Origin: Bacteroidales bacterium UBA3684
Lineage (GTDB): Bacteria; Bacteroidota; Bacteroidia; Bacteroidales; P3
Reading direction: 5' to 3'
Assembly: GCA_002372855.1 (NCBI GenBank)
Contig: DFIZ01000032.1
Span: 27,439-49,479 of the forward strand
DNA: 22,041 nucleotides
Shown here: positions 13,510 to 21,840 of the stretch, piece by piece
Layout of the letters: every line of letters starts with the position of its first letter
Numbering within the stretch: the stretch's first letter is position 1
Position numbers and translations under genes: made by a program
Notes under the pieces: model-generated
The model's input: the letters and a program-made list of their open reading frames with translations, nothing else
Told to the model about the DNA's origin: nothing
Databases searched by the model: none

Positions 13510-14223
13510 TCATGCCGGTTCGTGCAGGAGGTCCATGAACTCGTTGGCGCGCACCTCGAGTTCGAAGACGACCTTGTTGATGCGGGTGACGAGGAGGTTG
13601 TGGAGGAAGTAGCAGACGATGCCGACGATGAGGCCGCCGACGGTGGTCACCATGGCGGTGTAGATGCCCGAGGCGAGCATCTGGATGTCGATGTTGTTGC
13701 CGGCATGGGCCATCTCCTGGAAGGCGGAGATCATGCCCACCACGGTGCCAAGGAAGCCGATCATGGGGCCGAGGGATGCCACGGTGGCCACGAGGGAGAC
13801 GCGGCGTTCGAGGTTGGCCACCTCGAGCTGGCCCTCGTTCTCGATGGCAGCCTGGATGTCGGGCAGCGGACGGCCGAGGCGCGAGAAGCCCTTGTCGATC
13901 ATGCGGCCCAGGGGGGTGTTGGTCTGCTTGGAGAGGCTGCGGGCCTCGTCGATGTTGCCCTGGTGGACATATTCGCGGATATTCTTCATGAAGACGTTGT
14001 CTTCCTCGCCCTTGAGGGCGGCGCTGAGGGTGAGGTAGCGCTCGATGAAGATGTAGATGGCCAGCACCAACAGCAGGGCCAGCACAAGCATAATCCAACC
14101 GCCGCTGACGGCCATATCCCAGATGGTGATGTTCTCGGCCTTTTCGGTGGCGTTGGCAACGGTTTCGGCGGCAGCCTGCGCTGCGGCAGGGTCGCTCTGG
14201 ATCAATAAGAGTGGGTTCATCAT
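13510..14223 (-). CDS. exbB: MotA/TolQ/ExbB proton channel family protein
   Basis: This 237-residue inner-membrane protein has a first helix at about 42-63 (GGWIMLVLALLLVLAIYIFIERYL), a cytoplasmic loop with ExbB-type residues, and two further helices. The hallmark VATVASLGPMIGFLGTVVGM lies at about 145-165 and the last helix VTTVGGLIVGIVCYFL at about 192-208. It forms the pentameric channel around ExbD that powers TonB. It starts with two adjacent ATG codons (14223 and 14220), and either could be used. It is first in exbB-exbD-tonB-S4. The 79-bp spacer before it (14224-14302) shows no convincing -7 element. Confidence 0.93.
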   Translation of the reverse strand: MMNPLLLIQSDPAAAQAAAETVANATEKAENITIWDMAVSGGWIMLVLALLLVLAIYIFIERYLTLSAALKGEEDNVFMKNIREYVHQGNIDEARSLSKQTNTPLGRMIDKGFSRLGRPLPDIQAAIENEGQLEVANLERRVSLVATVASLGPMIGFLGTVVGMISAFQEMAHAGNNIDIQMLASGIYTAMVTTVGGLIVGIVCYFLHNLLVTRINKVVFELEVRANEFMDLLHEPA

Positions 14224-14302
14224 GTGTGTTTGCTTTTTGTTATTATGCTTCTATTAACGTGTTATTGTCTTATTTATTATGTGCACAGGGCATCATTTTT
14301 TT

Positions 14303-14893
14303 TCAAAACGAGAGGGTGAGGCCCACGGTGGGCTGCCATCCAGCGAGGGTGGGCTGCAGGCCGGGGCTGACGGCGAGGGTGAGGTCGTCGTCGATGCGGA
14401 AGTCGTAGAGATGGCCGAAGACGTAGGCATCGACGAGGTTGAGAGCGTAGATGCCAGCGGCGATGATGACCATCAGCTGGAAGTTGCGGTTGTAGGAGTT
14501 GTAGAGGCTGTAGATGCTCGAGGTGGGATAGGAGGCGTAGTCGGCCAGGTTGGTGGCGTCGTTGTTGTTGACGCGGTAAAGGTACTCGTCCTTGAACATG
14601 ACCATGCGGTCGTAGTTGTAGTAGGCATAGTAGCCCACGCCGGCCAGGGCGCCGTAGATGATGGGAATTTTCCAGGCCTGGCCGTTGTAGACCTGGCCGC
14701 CGCCGGGAAGGATGGACCAGAGGAGGGCCTTGGTGGCCGAATGCTCCTCGGGGACGGTGACGGTCTTGGTGCTCACCGGGTCCTCGAGGCCGACGACCCG
14801 CTGCGCCTTGGCCGAGGGACAAAAAGAAAAGAGGAGAACCGTGCCGATGCCTAGCAGCAGCATTGTTCTCCCCATTCCTCTTTCCGCTCTCAT
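14303..14893 (-). CDS. DUF5683 family membrane protein
   Basis: This 196-residue protein has an N-terminal signal-like helix (ending SAKAQ), then SATKALLWSILPGGGQVYNG, the characteristic DUF5683 segment, followed by a helix (IIYGALAGVGYYAYY) and another near MVIIAAGIYALNLVDAYV. The C-terminus is beta-rich and ends with Phe (VGLTLSF), as outer-membrane proteins often do. ATG 14893 is chosen; a TTG at 14911 would overlap parB by 11 bp. From general knowledge, DUF5683 commonly follows parA-parB in Bacteroidota, as here (7-bp gap). Function is unknown; the linkage suggests a role in envelope or division-related processes. Confidence 0.85.
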   Translation of the reverse strand: MRAERGMGRTMLLLGIGTVLLFSFCPSAKAQRVVGLEDPVSTKTVTVPEEHSATKALLWSILPGGGQVYNGQAWKIPIIYGALAGVGYYAYYNYDRMVMFKDEYLYRVNNNDATNLADYASYPTSSIYSLYNSYNRNFQLMVIIAAGIYALNLVDAYVFGHLYDFRIDDDLTLAVSPGLQPTLAGWQPTVGLTLSF

Positions 14894-14900
14894 GGTTGCG

Positions 14901-15773
14901 CTATTTCTCAAGGAGTGAGACGATGCGCTCGAAGTCGCTGTCCGAATTGAAGAGGATGGTCAGCGACCCTTTGCCGCGCTGGGAGCGTTTGATTTCGACG
15001 GCCGACTGGAGGCGCTCCTTCAACCGGCTCTGGGCGGCGGCGTGCACGGCAGGCAGCTCGCCGCGCTTCTTGACGGGGGCCACGGGTTTCTTCTTGGCGT
15101 TCTTGGCCATCTCCTCGGCCTGGTGGACGGAGAGGTGGCGGTCGATGATGGCATGCAGAATCTCGAGGTGCAGGTCGATGTCCTCGACGTTGATCAGGGC
15201 GCGGGCGTGGGCCATGCTGATCTGGTCGTTGCTGAGGGCCAGCTGGGTCTCGGCCGGCAGGTTGAGCAGGCGAAGGTAGTTGGTGATAGTGGAGCGGTTC
15301 TTGCCGACCTTCTCGCTGAGCTGGTCGTGGGTCAGGCGGCATTCCTCGATGAGGGCCTTGTAGGCCAGGGCGACCTCCATGGCGTTGAGGTTCTCGCGCT
15401 GGATGTTCTCCACCAGGGCCATCTCCATCATCTGGTTGTCGGTGGCCACACGCACGTAGGCCGGCACCTCCTTGAGGCCTGCCAGCTGGGCGGCGCGGCA
15501 ACGGCGCTCGCCGGCGATGAGCTGGTAGGTGTCGTCCGGCATCTTGCGCACGGTGACAGGGGTGATGACACCCTGCTGACGGATGGACTGCGCCAGTTCC
15601 TCCAGGGCCTCGGGGGCGAACTCCTTGCGCGGCTGGTAGGGGTTGGCGACAATCTTCTTCAGGGGTATGGTGCTGATGGCGGCGGTCACGGTGTTCGACA
15701 TCTCGAAATCCTTCGTGTCGGGCAAAATGGAACTCAAACCGCGGCCCAAGCCTCCGCTCTTCTTGTTAGTCAT
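14901..15773 (-). CDS. parB: Chromosome partitioning protein ParB
   Basis: This 290-residue CTP-dependent DNA clamp loads at parS sites near the origin. The N-terminus GLGRGLSSIL is the usual ParA-interacting start. The CTP-binding box GERRCRA is at 88-94 and ENIQRENL at 122-129. A helix-turn-helix follows (about 146-170, with LSEKVGKNRSTITNYLRLL). The C-terminal dimerisation part ends GSLTILFNSDSDFERIVSLL. It lies 6 bp after parA. I searched by eye for a TGTTTCACGTGAAACA-like parS in the window and found none. A chromosomal rather than plasmid system is indicated by the neighbours. Confidence 0.96.
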   Translation of the reverse strand: MTNKKSGGLGRGLSSILPDTKDFEMSNTVTAAISTIPLKKIVANPYQPRKEFAPEALEELAQSIRQQGVITPVTVRKMPDDTYQLIAGERRCRAAQLAGLKEVPAYVRVATDNQMMEMALVENIQRENLNAMEVALAYKALIEECRLTHDQLSEKVGKNRSTITNYLRLLNLPAETQLALSNDQISMAHARALINVEDIDLHLEILHAIIDRHLSVHQAEEMAKNAKKKPVAPVKKRGELPAVHAAAQSRLKERLQSAVEIKRSQRGKGSLTILFNSDSDFERIVSLLEK

Positions 15774-15779
15774 AGCTTT

Positions 15780-16547
15780 TTATTTACTGTTTCTTTTAAG
15801 AATCTCCTGCGCCAGGTTGAGGTAGTTGACGGCACCCGTCGACGCGGCGTCGTGCATGATGATGCTCTTGCCGTAGGACGGCGCTTCGGCCAGCTTGGTG
15901 TTGCGGTAGATGAGGGTGTCGAACACCATCTGTTTGAAGTGTCCGCGCACATCCTCCACCACCTGGCGGGCCAGGCGCAGACGGTTGTCGTACATGGTGA
16001 TGAGCAGGCCCTCGATGGAGAGCTTGGGGTTGAGGCGTGTCTGCACGATGCGCACCGTGTTGAGCAGCTTGCCCAGGCCCTCGAGGGCGAAGTACTCACT
16101 CTGGATGGGGATGATGACCGAATCCGACGCCGTGAGGGCGTTGATGGTAATCAGACCCAGCGACGGCGAGCAGTCGATGATGATGAAGTCGTAGTCGTCC
16201 CTCACCGGCTCCAGGGTGCGCGCCAGGAACTGCTCGCGGCCCTTCTCGTTGATCAGCTCCACCTCGGCACCGACGAGGTCGATGCGTGTGGGCAGCAGGT
16301 CGAGGTTCGGTGTGTCGGTCTCGACGATGACATCTTTCACCTGAGCCTGCCCGAGGATGCAGTCGTAGACGCTCTTCTCCAGCTCGTCGGGGTTGAAACC
16401 GAGGCCGGAGGTGGCGTTGGCCTGCGGATCGCAGTCCACCAGCAGCACCTTCTTCTCGAGCACTGCCAGCGAGGCGCTCAGGTTCACTGCCGTGGTGGTC
16501 TTCCCCACCCCGCCTTTCTGGTTGGCTACAGATATTATCTTAGACAT
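15780..16547 (-). CDS. parA: Chromosome partitioning ATPase ParA (Soj)
   Basis: This 255-residue deviant Walker ATPase has KGGVGKTT at 11-18, the switch region VDCDPQANATSGLG, and the IIDCSPSLGLITINALTASD block typical of ParA/Soj. It has no N-terminal DNA-binding domain, so it belongs to the chromosomal (type Ib-like, short) group. ATP-dimer binding to DNA and stimulation by ParB move origin regions apart. It lies 6 bp after the PUR-domain gene and 6 bp before parB, in one operon with a promoter candidate at 16923-16930. Confidence 0.96.
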   Translation of the reverse strand: MSKIISVANQKGGVGKTTTAVNLSASLAVLEKKVLLVDCDPQANATSGLGFNPDELEKSVYDCILGQAQVKDVIVETDTPNLDLLPTRIDLVGAEVELINEKGREQFLARTLEPVRDDYDFIIIDCSPSLGLITINALTASDSVIIPIQSEYFALEGLGKLLNTVRIVQTRLNPKLSIEGLLITMYDNRLRLARQVVEDVRGHFKQMVFDTLIYRNTKLAEAPSYGKSIIMHDAASTGAVNYLNLAQEILKRNSK

Positions 16548-16553
16548 TTTTGT

Positions 16554-16889
16554 TTAGAACTTAAAATCGATCTCGTCCAGTTTACTCTCAGTGTCGTTGT
16601 GCCAGTTGTCCTCCACCACCACGGGCGGCGGCACGATGCCGGTCTCGATGAACGAGAAGGCGTTGTCCAGGCCCTGGCGGAACTTGTCGAAATCCTCCTT
16701 GTAGAGGAACATCTTGTTCTTCTCGAAATAGACCTCGCCGGTGTTGTTGTCGAAAAGCTTGCGGCTCTCAGTAATGGTGATGAACTTGTCACCGCCACGG
16801 GTTTCTTTCACATCGAAGAAATATCTGCGCTTTCCGGCGGGGATGGCTTGACTGTAAAGTTCTTCTTTTCTTTGCTCTTTGTTGTCCAT
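16554..16889 (-). CDS. DUF3276 / PUR family nucleic-acid-binding protein
   Basis: This 111-residue protein has a single PUR-alpha-like repeat: GKRRYFFDVKETRGGDKFITITESRK, a variable loop, then VYFEKNKMFLYKEDFDKFRQGLDNAFSFI. This strand-strand-helix pattern matches the Bacteroidota DUF3276 family, related to Borrelia BpuR, which binds single-stranded nucleic acid as a dimer. It is the first gene of the parA-parB-DUF5683 operon, 6 bp before parA, so it may be co-regulated with chromosome segregation. The acidic C-terminus (KLDEIDFKF) is conserved-looking but of unknown role. Confidence 0.88.
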   Translation of the reverse strand: MDNKEQRKEELYSQAIPAGKRRYFFDVKETRGGDKFITITESRKLFDNNTGEVYFEKNKMFLYKEDFDKFRQGLDNAFSFIETGIVPPPVVVEDNWHNDTESKLDEIDFKF

Positions 16890-16922
16890 AAACTCTGCTT
16901 TATTACGTTAAAATTCGAATTG

Positions 16923-16930
16923 CAAAAATA
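16923..16930 (-). promoter_or_regulatory. Putative -7 promoter element for PUR-parA-parB-DUF5683
   Basis: On the minus strand it reads TATTTTTG, an exact TAnnTTTG, 33 bp before the start codon at 16889. No clear TTTG is seen at the -33 position. The remaining spacer to the stop of the next gene (16931-16996) holds nothing else recognisable. Confidence 0.5.
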
Positions 16931-16996
16931 GATATTTTTTCTTTATCGGATGGGTACAGCTGAATAAAGTTATCAACACGACCCGGTTAAAGTCAT

Positions 16997-18289
16997 TTAT
17001 TTCTTGTGTGTCATGATGTCAAGAATCATGTCGTCGGTCTGGTTCATGCCGTCCTTGCCCAGGCGGCCAAGGTTGTGGATGCTGCAGTCGATGTCGCTCT
17101 CGCTGAGGCCGTCGGTGCGGTCCACCACGCGGTCGTGCACCGCCAGTTCGGCGCACACGAAGGCGCTGTACAGGCCCACGCTCATCTTCAGTGCGCAACT
17201 GGGCTTGGCGCCGTCGCACACCATGCCGGCCAAGGTGTTGATCATGTTCTTCATGGCGTAGCACACCTGTTCGAACGAGCCGCCTTCCAGGTAGGTCAGC
17301 GCTGCCGAGACACCCATCGTGGCGTTGACGATGCCGCACAGGGCGCTCAGCCTTCCGATGCCGCGCTTGATGTAGATGGACATCAGGTGGCTCATGGTCA
17401 AGGCGCGCAGTATCTTCTCGTCGTCGCATCCCTTCAGCTTGCCGTAGTAGAACGGCGGCAGCGTGCAGGTGATGCCCTGGTTGCCGGAACCGGAATTGCT
17501 GTATACGGGCTTGGTGCACCCGTCCATGCGGGCGTCGCTGGCGGCCACGGTGCGGGCCACCACGGTGTGCACCGTGTCGCCGTTGCTCTGTTCCATCAGT
17601 ATCTGGCCCGTGTGCAACCCCATGCCTCCAAGTCCAATCTCCGAGGCGGCGCTGTTGTATTCAACGGTCTCCTTCAGGAACGCCAGCTCCTCCAGAGGGG
17701 CCGTCGTGGCGAAGTCGTACACCATGCGGGCCGTCATCTCCAGCCGCTGCTTGTTCTCGTTTTCGGGGTCGGTGTCCTCCTCGGTCTGTTGGAAGAGGCC
17801 CTGGTTGTGGTCGAGGAGCACTTCGTCGTCGCGTTTGAGGAAGATGAAGTTGGTATGGCGGCAGGCTATGACGGCAACGGCCGTGTGGCCGCCACCGCTG
17901 CAGCGGCACTCGATGTAGAGCTTGTCGCTGGTTTCCTTCACGCCAATCTCGATTCGGTCGCCGTTGTTGGCCAGCCACCGCTTGGCATCCTCCACCTCGC
18001 CCTCGGGGAGCGTCAGCACCTCGAGGCCGCGGCTCGAATTGCCGTGGGTGACAGCCATGGCCACCGCTATGGGCAGGCCTATCATCCCGGTGCCGGGAAT
18101 GCCCACGCCCATGGCGTTCTTGTAGACGTTCTTGCTCAGCCTCAAGGCAATGTGATCGGGCTCAGCACCCAACGTCTCGCAGGCTTTGGCCACACACAGG
18201 GCCACGGCTCCTGGCTCCGTGCAGCCCGTGGCCAGCACCACTTCCTGCTTCAGAATCTCTATCAGCTCTTTGCGAAGTCTCTCTTCCAT
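16997..18289 (-). CDS. L-cysteine desulfidase family (CyuA / UPF0597) protein
   Basis: This 430-residue protein matches the UPF0597/CyuA group, related to the alpha subunit of iron-sulfur L-serine dehydratase. The N-terminal TGCTEPGAVAL contains C23; further conserved cysteines are at 288 (GCDDEK), 318 (ALCGIVNATMG), 358 and 365 (CDGAKPSC), giving enough ligands for a [4Fe-4S] cluster. Other signatures are SKNVYKNAMGVGIPGTG and SNSGSGNQGI. Such enzymes split cysteine into pyruvate, ammonia and sulfide in anaerobes. It follows dnaB after a 42-bp spacer holding a heptamer array. Substrate preference (cysteine or another amino acid) is not certain from sequence. Confidence 0.9.
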   Translation of the reverse strand: MEERLRKELIEILKQEVVLATGCTEPGAVALCVAKACETLGAEPDHIALRLSKNVYKNAMGVGIPGTGMIGLPIAVAMAVTHGNSSRGLEVLTLPEGEVEDAKRWLANNGDRIEIGVKETSDKLYIECRCSGGGHTAVAVIACRHTNFIFLKRDDEVLLDHNQGLFQQTEEDTDPENENKQRLEMTARMVYDFATTAPLEELAFLKETVEYNSAASEIGLGGMGLHTGQILMEQSNGDTVHTVVARTVAASDARMDGCTKPVYSNSGSGNQGITCTLPPFYYGKLKGCDDEKILRALTMSHLMSIYIKRGIGRLSALCGIVNATMGVSAALTYLEGGSFEQVCYAMKNMINTLAGMVCDGAKPSCALKMSVGLYSAFVCAELAVHDRVVDRTDGLSESDIDCSIHNLGRLGKDGMNQTDDMILDIMTHKK

Positions 18290-18296
18290 ATTATTA

Positions 18297-18331
18297 AACT
18301 CTTATCTCATAACTCTTAACTCATAACTCCC
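18297..18331. repeat. Heptamer array between dnaB stop and the CyuA-family gene
   Basis: Five 7-bp units (AACTCTT, ATCTCAT, AACTCTT, AACTCAT, AACTCCC) that end exactly at the base before the dnaB stop codon (18332-18334). It fills most of the spacer. Unit sequence is different from the other arrays but the period is the same. Confidence 0.85.
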
Positions 18332-19864
18332 CTAGAACGGCACATCGCCGTCGGGGGCCATGCCCAATCCGTTGTCCTCGTTCATCTTCGAGTCCACAAT
18401 CATGCTGCCTCCCTGCTGGTCGAAGCTGGCGTTCTGGGGCATTCCCATGCCCATACCCTCCATGCCCAGCTGCGGGGGATTCTCGAAGCGGGCAAACTCC
18501 TTGACGAAGCGCAGGCGCACATCGCCCGTGCCGCCGCTACGGTGCTTGGCGATAATCAGGTCGGCCATGCCAAGGGTCGAGCCGTGGTCGTCCTCCTGGA
18601 TGCCGTAGTACTCCGGACGGTAGATGAACATCACGATGTCGGCGTCCTGCTCGATGGCGCCCGACTCGCGCAGGTCGCTCAGCTGCGGCTTGTTGCCCAC
18701 GCGGTTTTCCACGGCGCGGCTCAGCTGCGACATGGCCAGCACCGGTATGCCGAGCTCCTTGCTCAGCGACTTCAGCTGGCGGCTGATCATGCTGATCTCC
18801 TGCTCGCGGTTGCCGTTGCGGTTGTCGCTCGACCCGGAGGACATCAGCTGCAGGTAGTCGATGAATATCATCTGTATGTCGTACCTCTGCTTCAGCCTGC
18901 GGGCCTTGGCGCGGAGCTCGAAGATGGTGAGCTGCGGCGTGTCGTCGATGTAGATGGGGGCATTGTTCAGCGGCTGTGCACCGCGTTTGAGCTGCTCCTT
19001 CTCGTAGGGTTCCAGGTGGCCTTTCTTCAGCTTGTCGCCGGGCAGGCGCGCCTCGCTGCTGATGAGGCGCATGGCAAGCTCCTGGCCCGTCATTTCGAGC
19101 GAGAAGAAAGCCACCGGCTTGTGGAAGTCCACAGCCATGTTGCGGGCCATGCTCAGGGCGCAGGCCGTCTTACCCATGGCGGGACGCGCGGCGAGGATGA
19201 TGAGCGTGCCGGGCTGGAAACCCGCCGTCATGCGGTCCAGGCCTATGAAGCCGCTCTCCAGGCCGCTCAGGCCGTCGCTCTTTTCGCCGGCCTCCTTGAT
19301 CTGGTCCATGGCCATCGACACAAAGTCGCCCATCGGGTGGTAGTCCGAACGGAAATTCTTGTCGTTGATGTCCATCAGGCGCTGCTCCGTCTTGTCCAGC
19401 AGGTTGACCACGTCGGTGGTCTCGTCGTAGGCCTCGGTGATGGTCTCCGTCGAGATGCGGATCATCTCCCGCTGGATGAACTTCTCGCTGAGCACGCGGA
19501 TGTGGTACTCGATGTGCGCTGCCGAGACGACGTTCTCCGTCAGCTTGGTGACGGCATAGGCACCGCCGGCGGCCTCCAGTTCGCCGTCCAGACGCAGACG
19601 CTCCACCACCGTCATCATGTCCACCGGCTGGCTCTGTTCGAAGAGCTTGCGGATGGCACGGTACACGGCCTGGTGCTCGGGCTTGTAGAAGTACTCCACA
19701 TGCAGCGTCTCGATGGCGTTGATGAGGGCCGTCTGGTCGAGCATGAGCGCACCAAGCACACTCTCCTCCAGGGCTATGGCCTGGGGGGGAGTGTTGCCGT
19801 TGATGTCAAACGCCTGTGCGTAGGTCAGTCTGTCTTTCCGCCGTGCGGTTGCTGATGTTGGCAT
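18332..19864 (-). CDS. dnaB: Replicative DNA helicase
   Basis: This 510-residue hexameric helicase unwinds DNA at the replication fork. The N-terminal DnaB domain (about 24-130) includes EESVLGALMLDQTAL. The RecA-like motor has Walker A ARPAMGKT at 226-233, Walker B MIFIDYLQLM, and the QEISMISRQLKSLSKELGIPV and SQLSRAVENR motifs. Near the end HRSGGTGDVRLRFVKEFARF is typical. The tail is Met/Gly-rich. No intein is present at the usual P-loop or other sites. It lies 28 bp after the small lipoprotein gene. Confidence 0.97.
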   Translation of the reverse strand: MPTSATARRKDRLTYAQAFDINGNTPPQAIALEESVLGALMLDQTALINAIETLHVEYFYKPEHQAVYRAIRKLFEQSQPVDMMTVVERLRLDGELEAAGGAYAVTKLTENVVSAAHIEYHIRVLSEKFIQREMIRISTETITEAYDETTDVVNLLDKTEQRLMDINDKNFRSDYHPMGDFVSMAMDQIKEAGEKSDGLSGLESGFIGLDRMTAGFQPGTLIILAARPAMGKTACALSMARNMAVDFHKPVAFFSLEMTGQELAMRLISSEARLPGDKLKKGHLEPYEKEQLKRGAQPLNNAPIYIDDTPQLTIFELRAKARRLKQRYDIQMIFIDYLQLMSSGSSDNRNGNREQEISMISRQLKSLSKELGIPVLAMSQLSRAVENRVGNKPQLSDLRESGAIEQDADIVMFIYRPEYYGIQEDDHGSTLGMADLIIAKHRSGGTGDVRLRFVKEFARFENPPQLGMEGMGMGMPQNASFDQQGGSMIVDSKMNEDNGLGMAPDGDVPF

Positions 19865-19891
19865 GTACTGGTCTCTCCTCTCACATTGGCG

Positions 19892-20029
19892 TCAAACCAG
19901 CTGGACATTGCCAGCATCCTCCACCATCGCGGACGAGCCGCGGTAGGCGGGGCAGGTGTGGTGGGTGCATCCCACTGCCACGACAGCGAGCAGAGCCACC
20001 ACTGCGAAGGTCAAAACTCTCTTTTTCAT
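19892..20029 (-). CDS. 45-residue lipoprotein, His/Cys motif
   Basis: A small gene between ftcD and dnaB. The product begins MKKRVLTFAVVALLAVVAVG followed by the lipobox cysteine (C21), so it should be lipidated after signal peptidase II cleavage. The mature peptide is only 25 residues: CTHHTCPAYRG then an acidic tail ending NVQLV. The closely spaced Cys and His residues could bind metal. The gene is 19 bp after the ftcD stop and 28 bp before dnaB. I recall similar tiny Bacteroidota lipoproteins with a CPAY-like motif, but cannot name a family. Coding is supported by the signal peptide, lipobox and operon fit. Confidence 0.72.
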   Translation of the reverse strand: MKKRVLTFAVVALLAVVAVGCTHHTCPAYRGSSAMVEDAGNVQLV

Positions 20030-20048
20030 CTTTCTTTATTTTAAGAGG

Positions 20049-21746
20049 TTACAATCCAATCTTTTCGTTGACCATCTTCAGGATTTCGGCTTCCTGGCGG
20101 ATGGCTTCGTCCTCGATGGCCTGGGCGCGGGCCAGGATGTCGGCCTTGAAGGCCTCGTCCTTGAGCGAGGAGGCGTTGATTTTCACATTCAGGTGGGCTC
20201 CCATGACGGCCGAGCGGGCGGCCAGGGTTCCCACGCCGCCGTCGGTGACGCTGTTGGGGTTGCCCCATTCCACCATGGCGCGGCACACCTCGAAGGCCTC
20301 GAGCGAGCGCTGCATGGTGCGGAAAGGCACCTCGGTGGCGAACTTGGTGGCCTCCTGGATGGCGGCGCTGCGGGCGGCCTTCTCCTCGTCGGTCTTCTTG
20401 GGCAGGCCGAAGGCGTCCATAATCTTGTTGAAGGCGGCGGTGTCCTCGTCCACGAGGTGCAGCAGCTCCTCCTTCAGGGCCTGGCCCTTGACGGCCACGT
20501 CGCTGAATTTCTCCCATTCGTCGTCGTAGGCGGCCTTGCCGCCGGTGAGGTTGGCCACCATGGTGCCGAGGCTGGCGGCCAGGGCGCCCATGTAGGCGCT
20601 GACGCTGCCGCCGCCGGGAGCGGGGCTCTCGCTGGCGGTCTCGTCGCAGAAGCCACGGCAGGTGAGGTCGACAAGTTTCTTCTTCGAATGGTCCTCGATG
20701 AGGTACTCGATCACTTTCTCCTTGGGGTCGAAGGGCTTGAGGTCGTCGAGACCCATGCTCTTGATGGCCACTTTCATGATTTCCTCCTCGCTGACGCCGA
20801 GGGAGCGCTGCTGTTTGGCCAGGTAGTACTTGCCGGCGTCGATGAGCACGCTCTTGGGGATGAGGCCGACGATTTCGCATCCGGTGACGCGCAGGCCGCG
20901 GTTCTGGGCGCAGCGGCACACCTCGTCGAAGCACAGGTGCACGGGGGCCACCTTGATGGAGGTGATGTTCATCGACACCTGGGCGATGCCGTAGTCCTCG
21001 ATGTACCAGCCGATGGCCTTGGTGCCCTTCAGGGTGCCAGGGATCATGATGGGCTTGCCGTTCTCGTCCTTCATGGGCTTGCCGCTGGGCTTGCCGCCCT
21101 CGCGCATGGGACGGCCCTTTTCGCGCACGTCGAAGGCGATGGCGTTGGCGCGGCGCGTGGAAGTGGTGTTGAGGTTGTAGTTGATGGCCACGAGGAAGTC
21201 GCGGGCGCCCACCTGGGTGGCGCCGGTGCGGGCGGTGTGGTCGTTCCAGGCGTTGGGGCCGAAGTCGGGCTTCCACTGCTCGGTGCCCAGGCGGCTGCTC
21301 AGGCTCTCGTACTCGCCGGTGCGGCAGTAGGCCAGGTTGCGGCGCTCGGGAATGAAGGCGGCGTTCTCGTAGCAATAGATGGGGATCTGCAGCTCCTCGC
21401 CGAGGCGCTTGCCAAGCTTGTGGGCATACTCGACCACCTCGTCCATCGTGATGTTGCTCACGGGGATGAGGGGGCACACATCGGTGGCACCCTGGCGCGG
21501 ATGGGCGCCGTGGTGCTGCGTCATGTCGATAAGTTCGGCGGCTTTCTTCACCACCTGGTAGGCGGCCTCGAGCACGGGCTCCGGCTCGCCGACGAAGGTG
21601 ATGACAGTGCGGTTGGTGGTCTGGCCGGGGTCGACGTCGAGAAGCTTCACTCCTTCCACCTTTTCAATCTCGGCAGTGACCTGATTGATGATATCCATAT
21701 TGCGCCCTTCGCTGATATTGGGCACACATTCAATAAGTTGTTTCAT
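20049..21746 (-). CDS. ftcD: Bifunctional glutamate formimidoyltransferase / formimidoyltetrahydrofolate cyclodeaminase
   Basis: This 565-residue enzyme moves the formimino group from N-formiminoglutamate (histidine breakdown) to tetrahydrofolate and then releases ammonia to give methenyl-THF. The transferase part (about 1-300) begins MKQLIECVPNISEGRN and includes DMTQHHGAHPRQGATDVCPL. The cyclodeaminase part (about 335-565) has SESPAPGGGSVSAYMGALAA. The fusion is normal for Bacteroidota and animals. The start is the ATG at 21746, directly behind a -33/-7 promoter candidate; in-frame sequence further upstream runs through C-rich spacer and is not coding. No other hut genes are in the window. 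Confidence 0.96.
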   Translation of the reverse strand: MKQLIECVPNISEGRNMDIINQVTAEIEKVEGVKLLDVDPGQTTNRTVITFVGEPEPVLEAAYQVVKKAAELIDMTQHHGAHPRQGATDVCPLIPVSNITMDEVVEYAHKLGKRLGEELQIPIYCYENAAFIPERRNLAYCRTGEYESLSSRLGTEQWKPDFGPNAWNDHTARTGATQVGARDFLVAINYNLNTTSTRRANAIAFDVREKGRPMREGGKPSGKPMKDENGKPIMIPGTLKGTKAIGWYIEDYGIAQVSMNITSIKVAPVHLCFDEVCRCAQNRGLRVTGCEIVGLIPKSVLIDAGKYYLAKQQRSLGVSEEEIMKVAIKSMGLDDLKPFDPKEKVIEYLIEDHSKKKLVDLTCRGFCDETASESPAPGGGSVSAYMGALAASLGTMVANLTGGKAAYDDEWEKFSDVAVKGQALKEELLHLVDEDTAAFNKIMDAFGLPKKTDEEKAARSAAIQEATKFATEVPFRTMQRSLEAFEVCRAMVEWGNPNSVTDGGVGTLAARSAVMGAHLNVKINASSLKDEAFKADILARAQAIEDEAIRQEAEILKMVNEKIGL

Positions 21747-21769
21747 ATCTGCATTAAATTTTATTTCTG

Positions 21770-21799
21770 CAAATGTACAAAATATTTTTGATACGGCAA
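21770..21799 (-). promoter_or_regulatory. Putative Bacteroidota promoter of ftcD
   Basis: On the minus strand a TTG (21797-21799, in GTTG) is followed after 19 bp by TACATTTG (21770-21777), an exact TAnnTTTG. This is the best full -33/-7 pair in the window. The -7 octamer is identical to that before the EEP operon. The leader would be about 20 nt. Confidence 0.65.
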
Positions 21800-21840
21800 C
21801 TTTTTTTTTCTCCACCCTCCCCCGCCCCCATCCCCACCCG

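Noticed and set aside
15042..16931. Plus-strand open frame of 629 codons opposite parB, parA and the PUR gene
   Set aside because: It runs across three convincing minus-strand genes and their spacers and lacks any recognisable motif.
18542..19855. Plus-strand open frame of 437 codons opposite dnaB
   Set aside because: His/Val/Leu-rich antisense shadow; dnaB on the other strand is certain.
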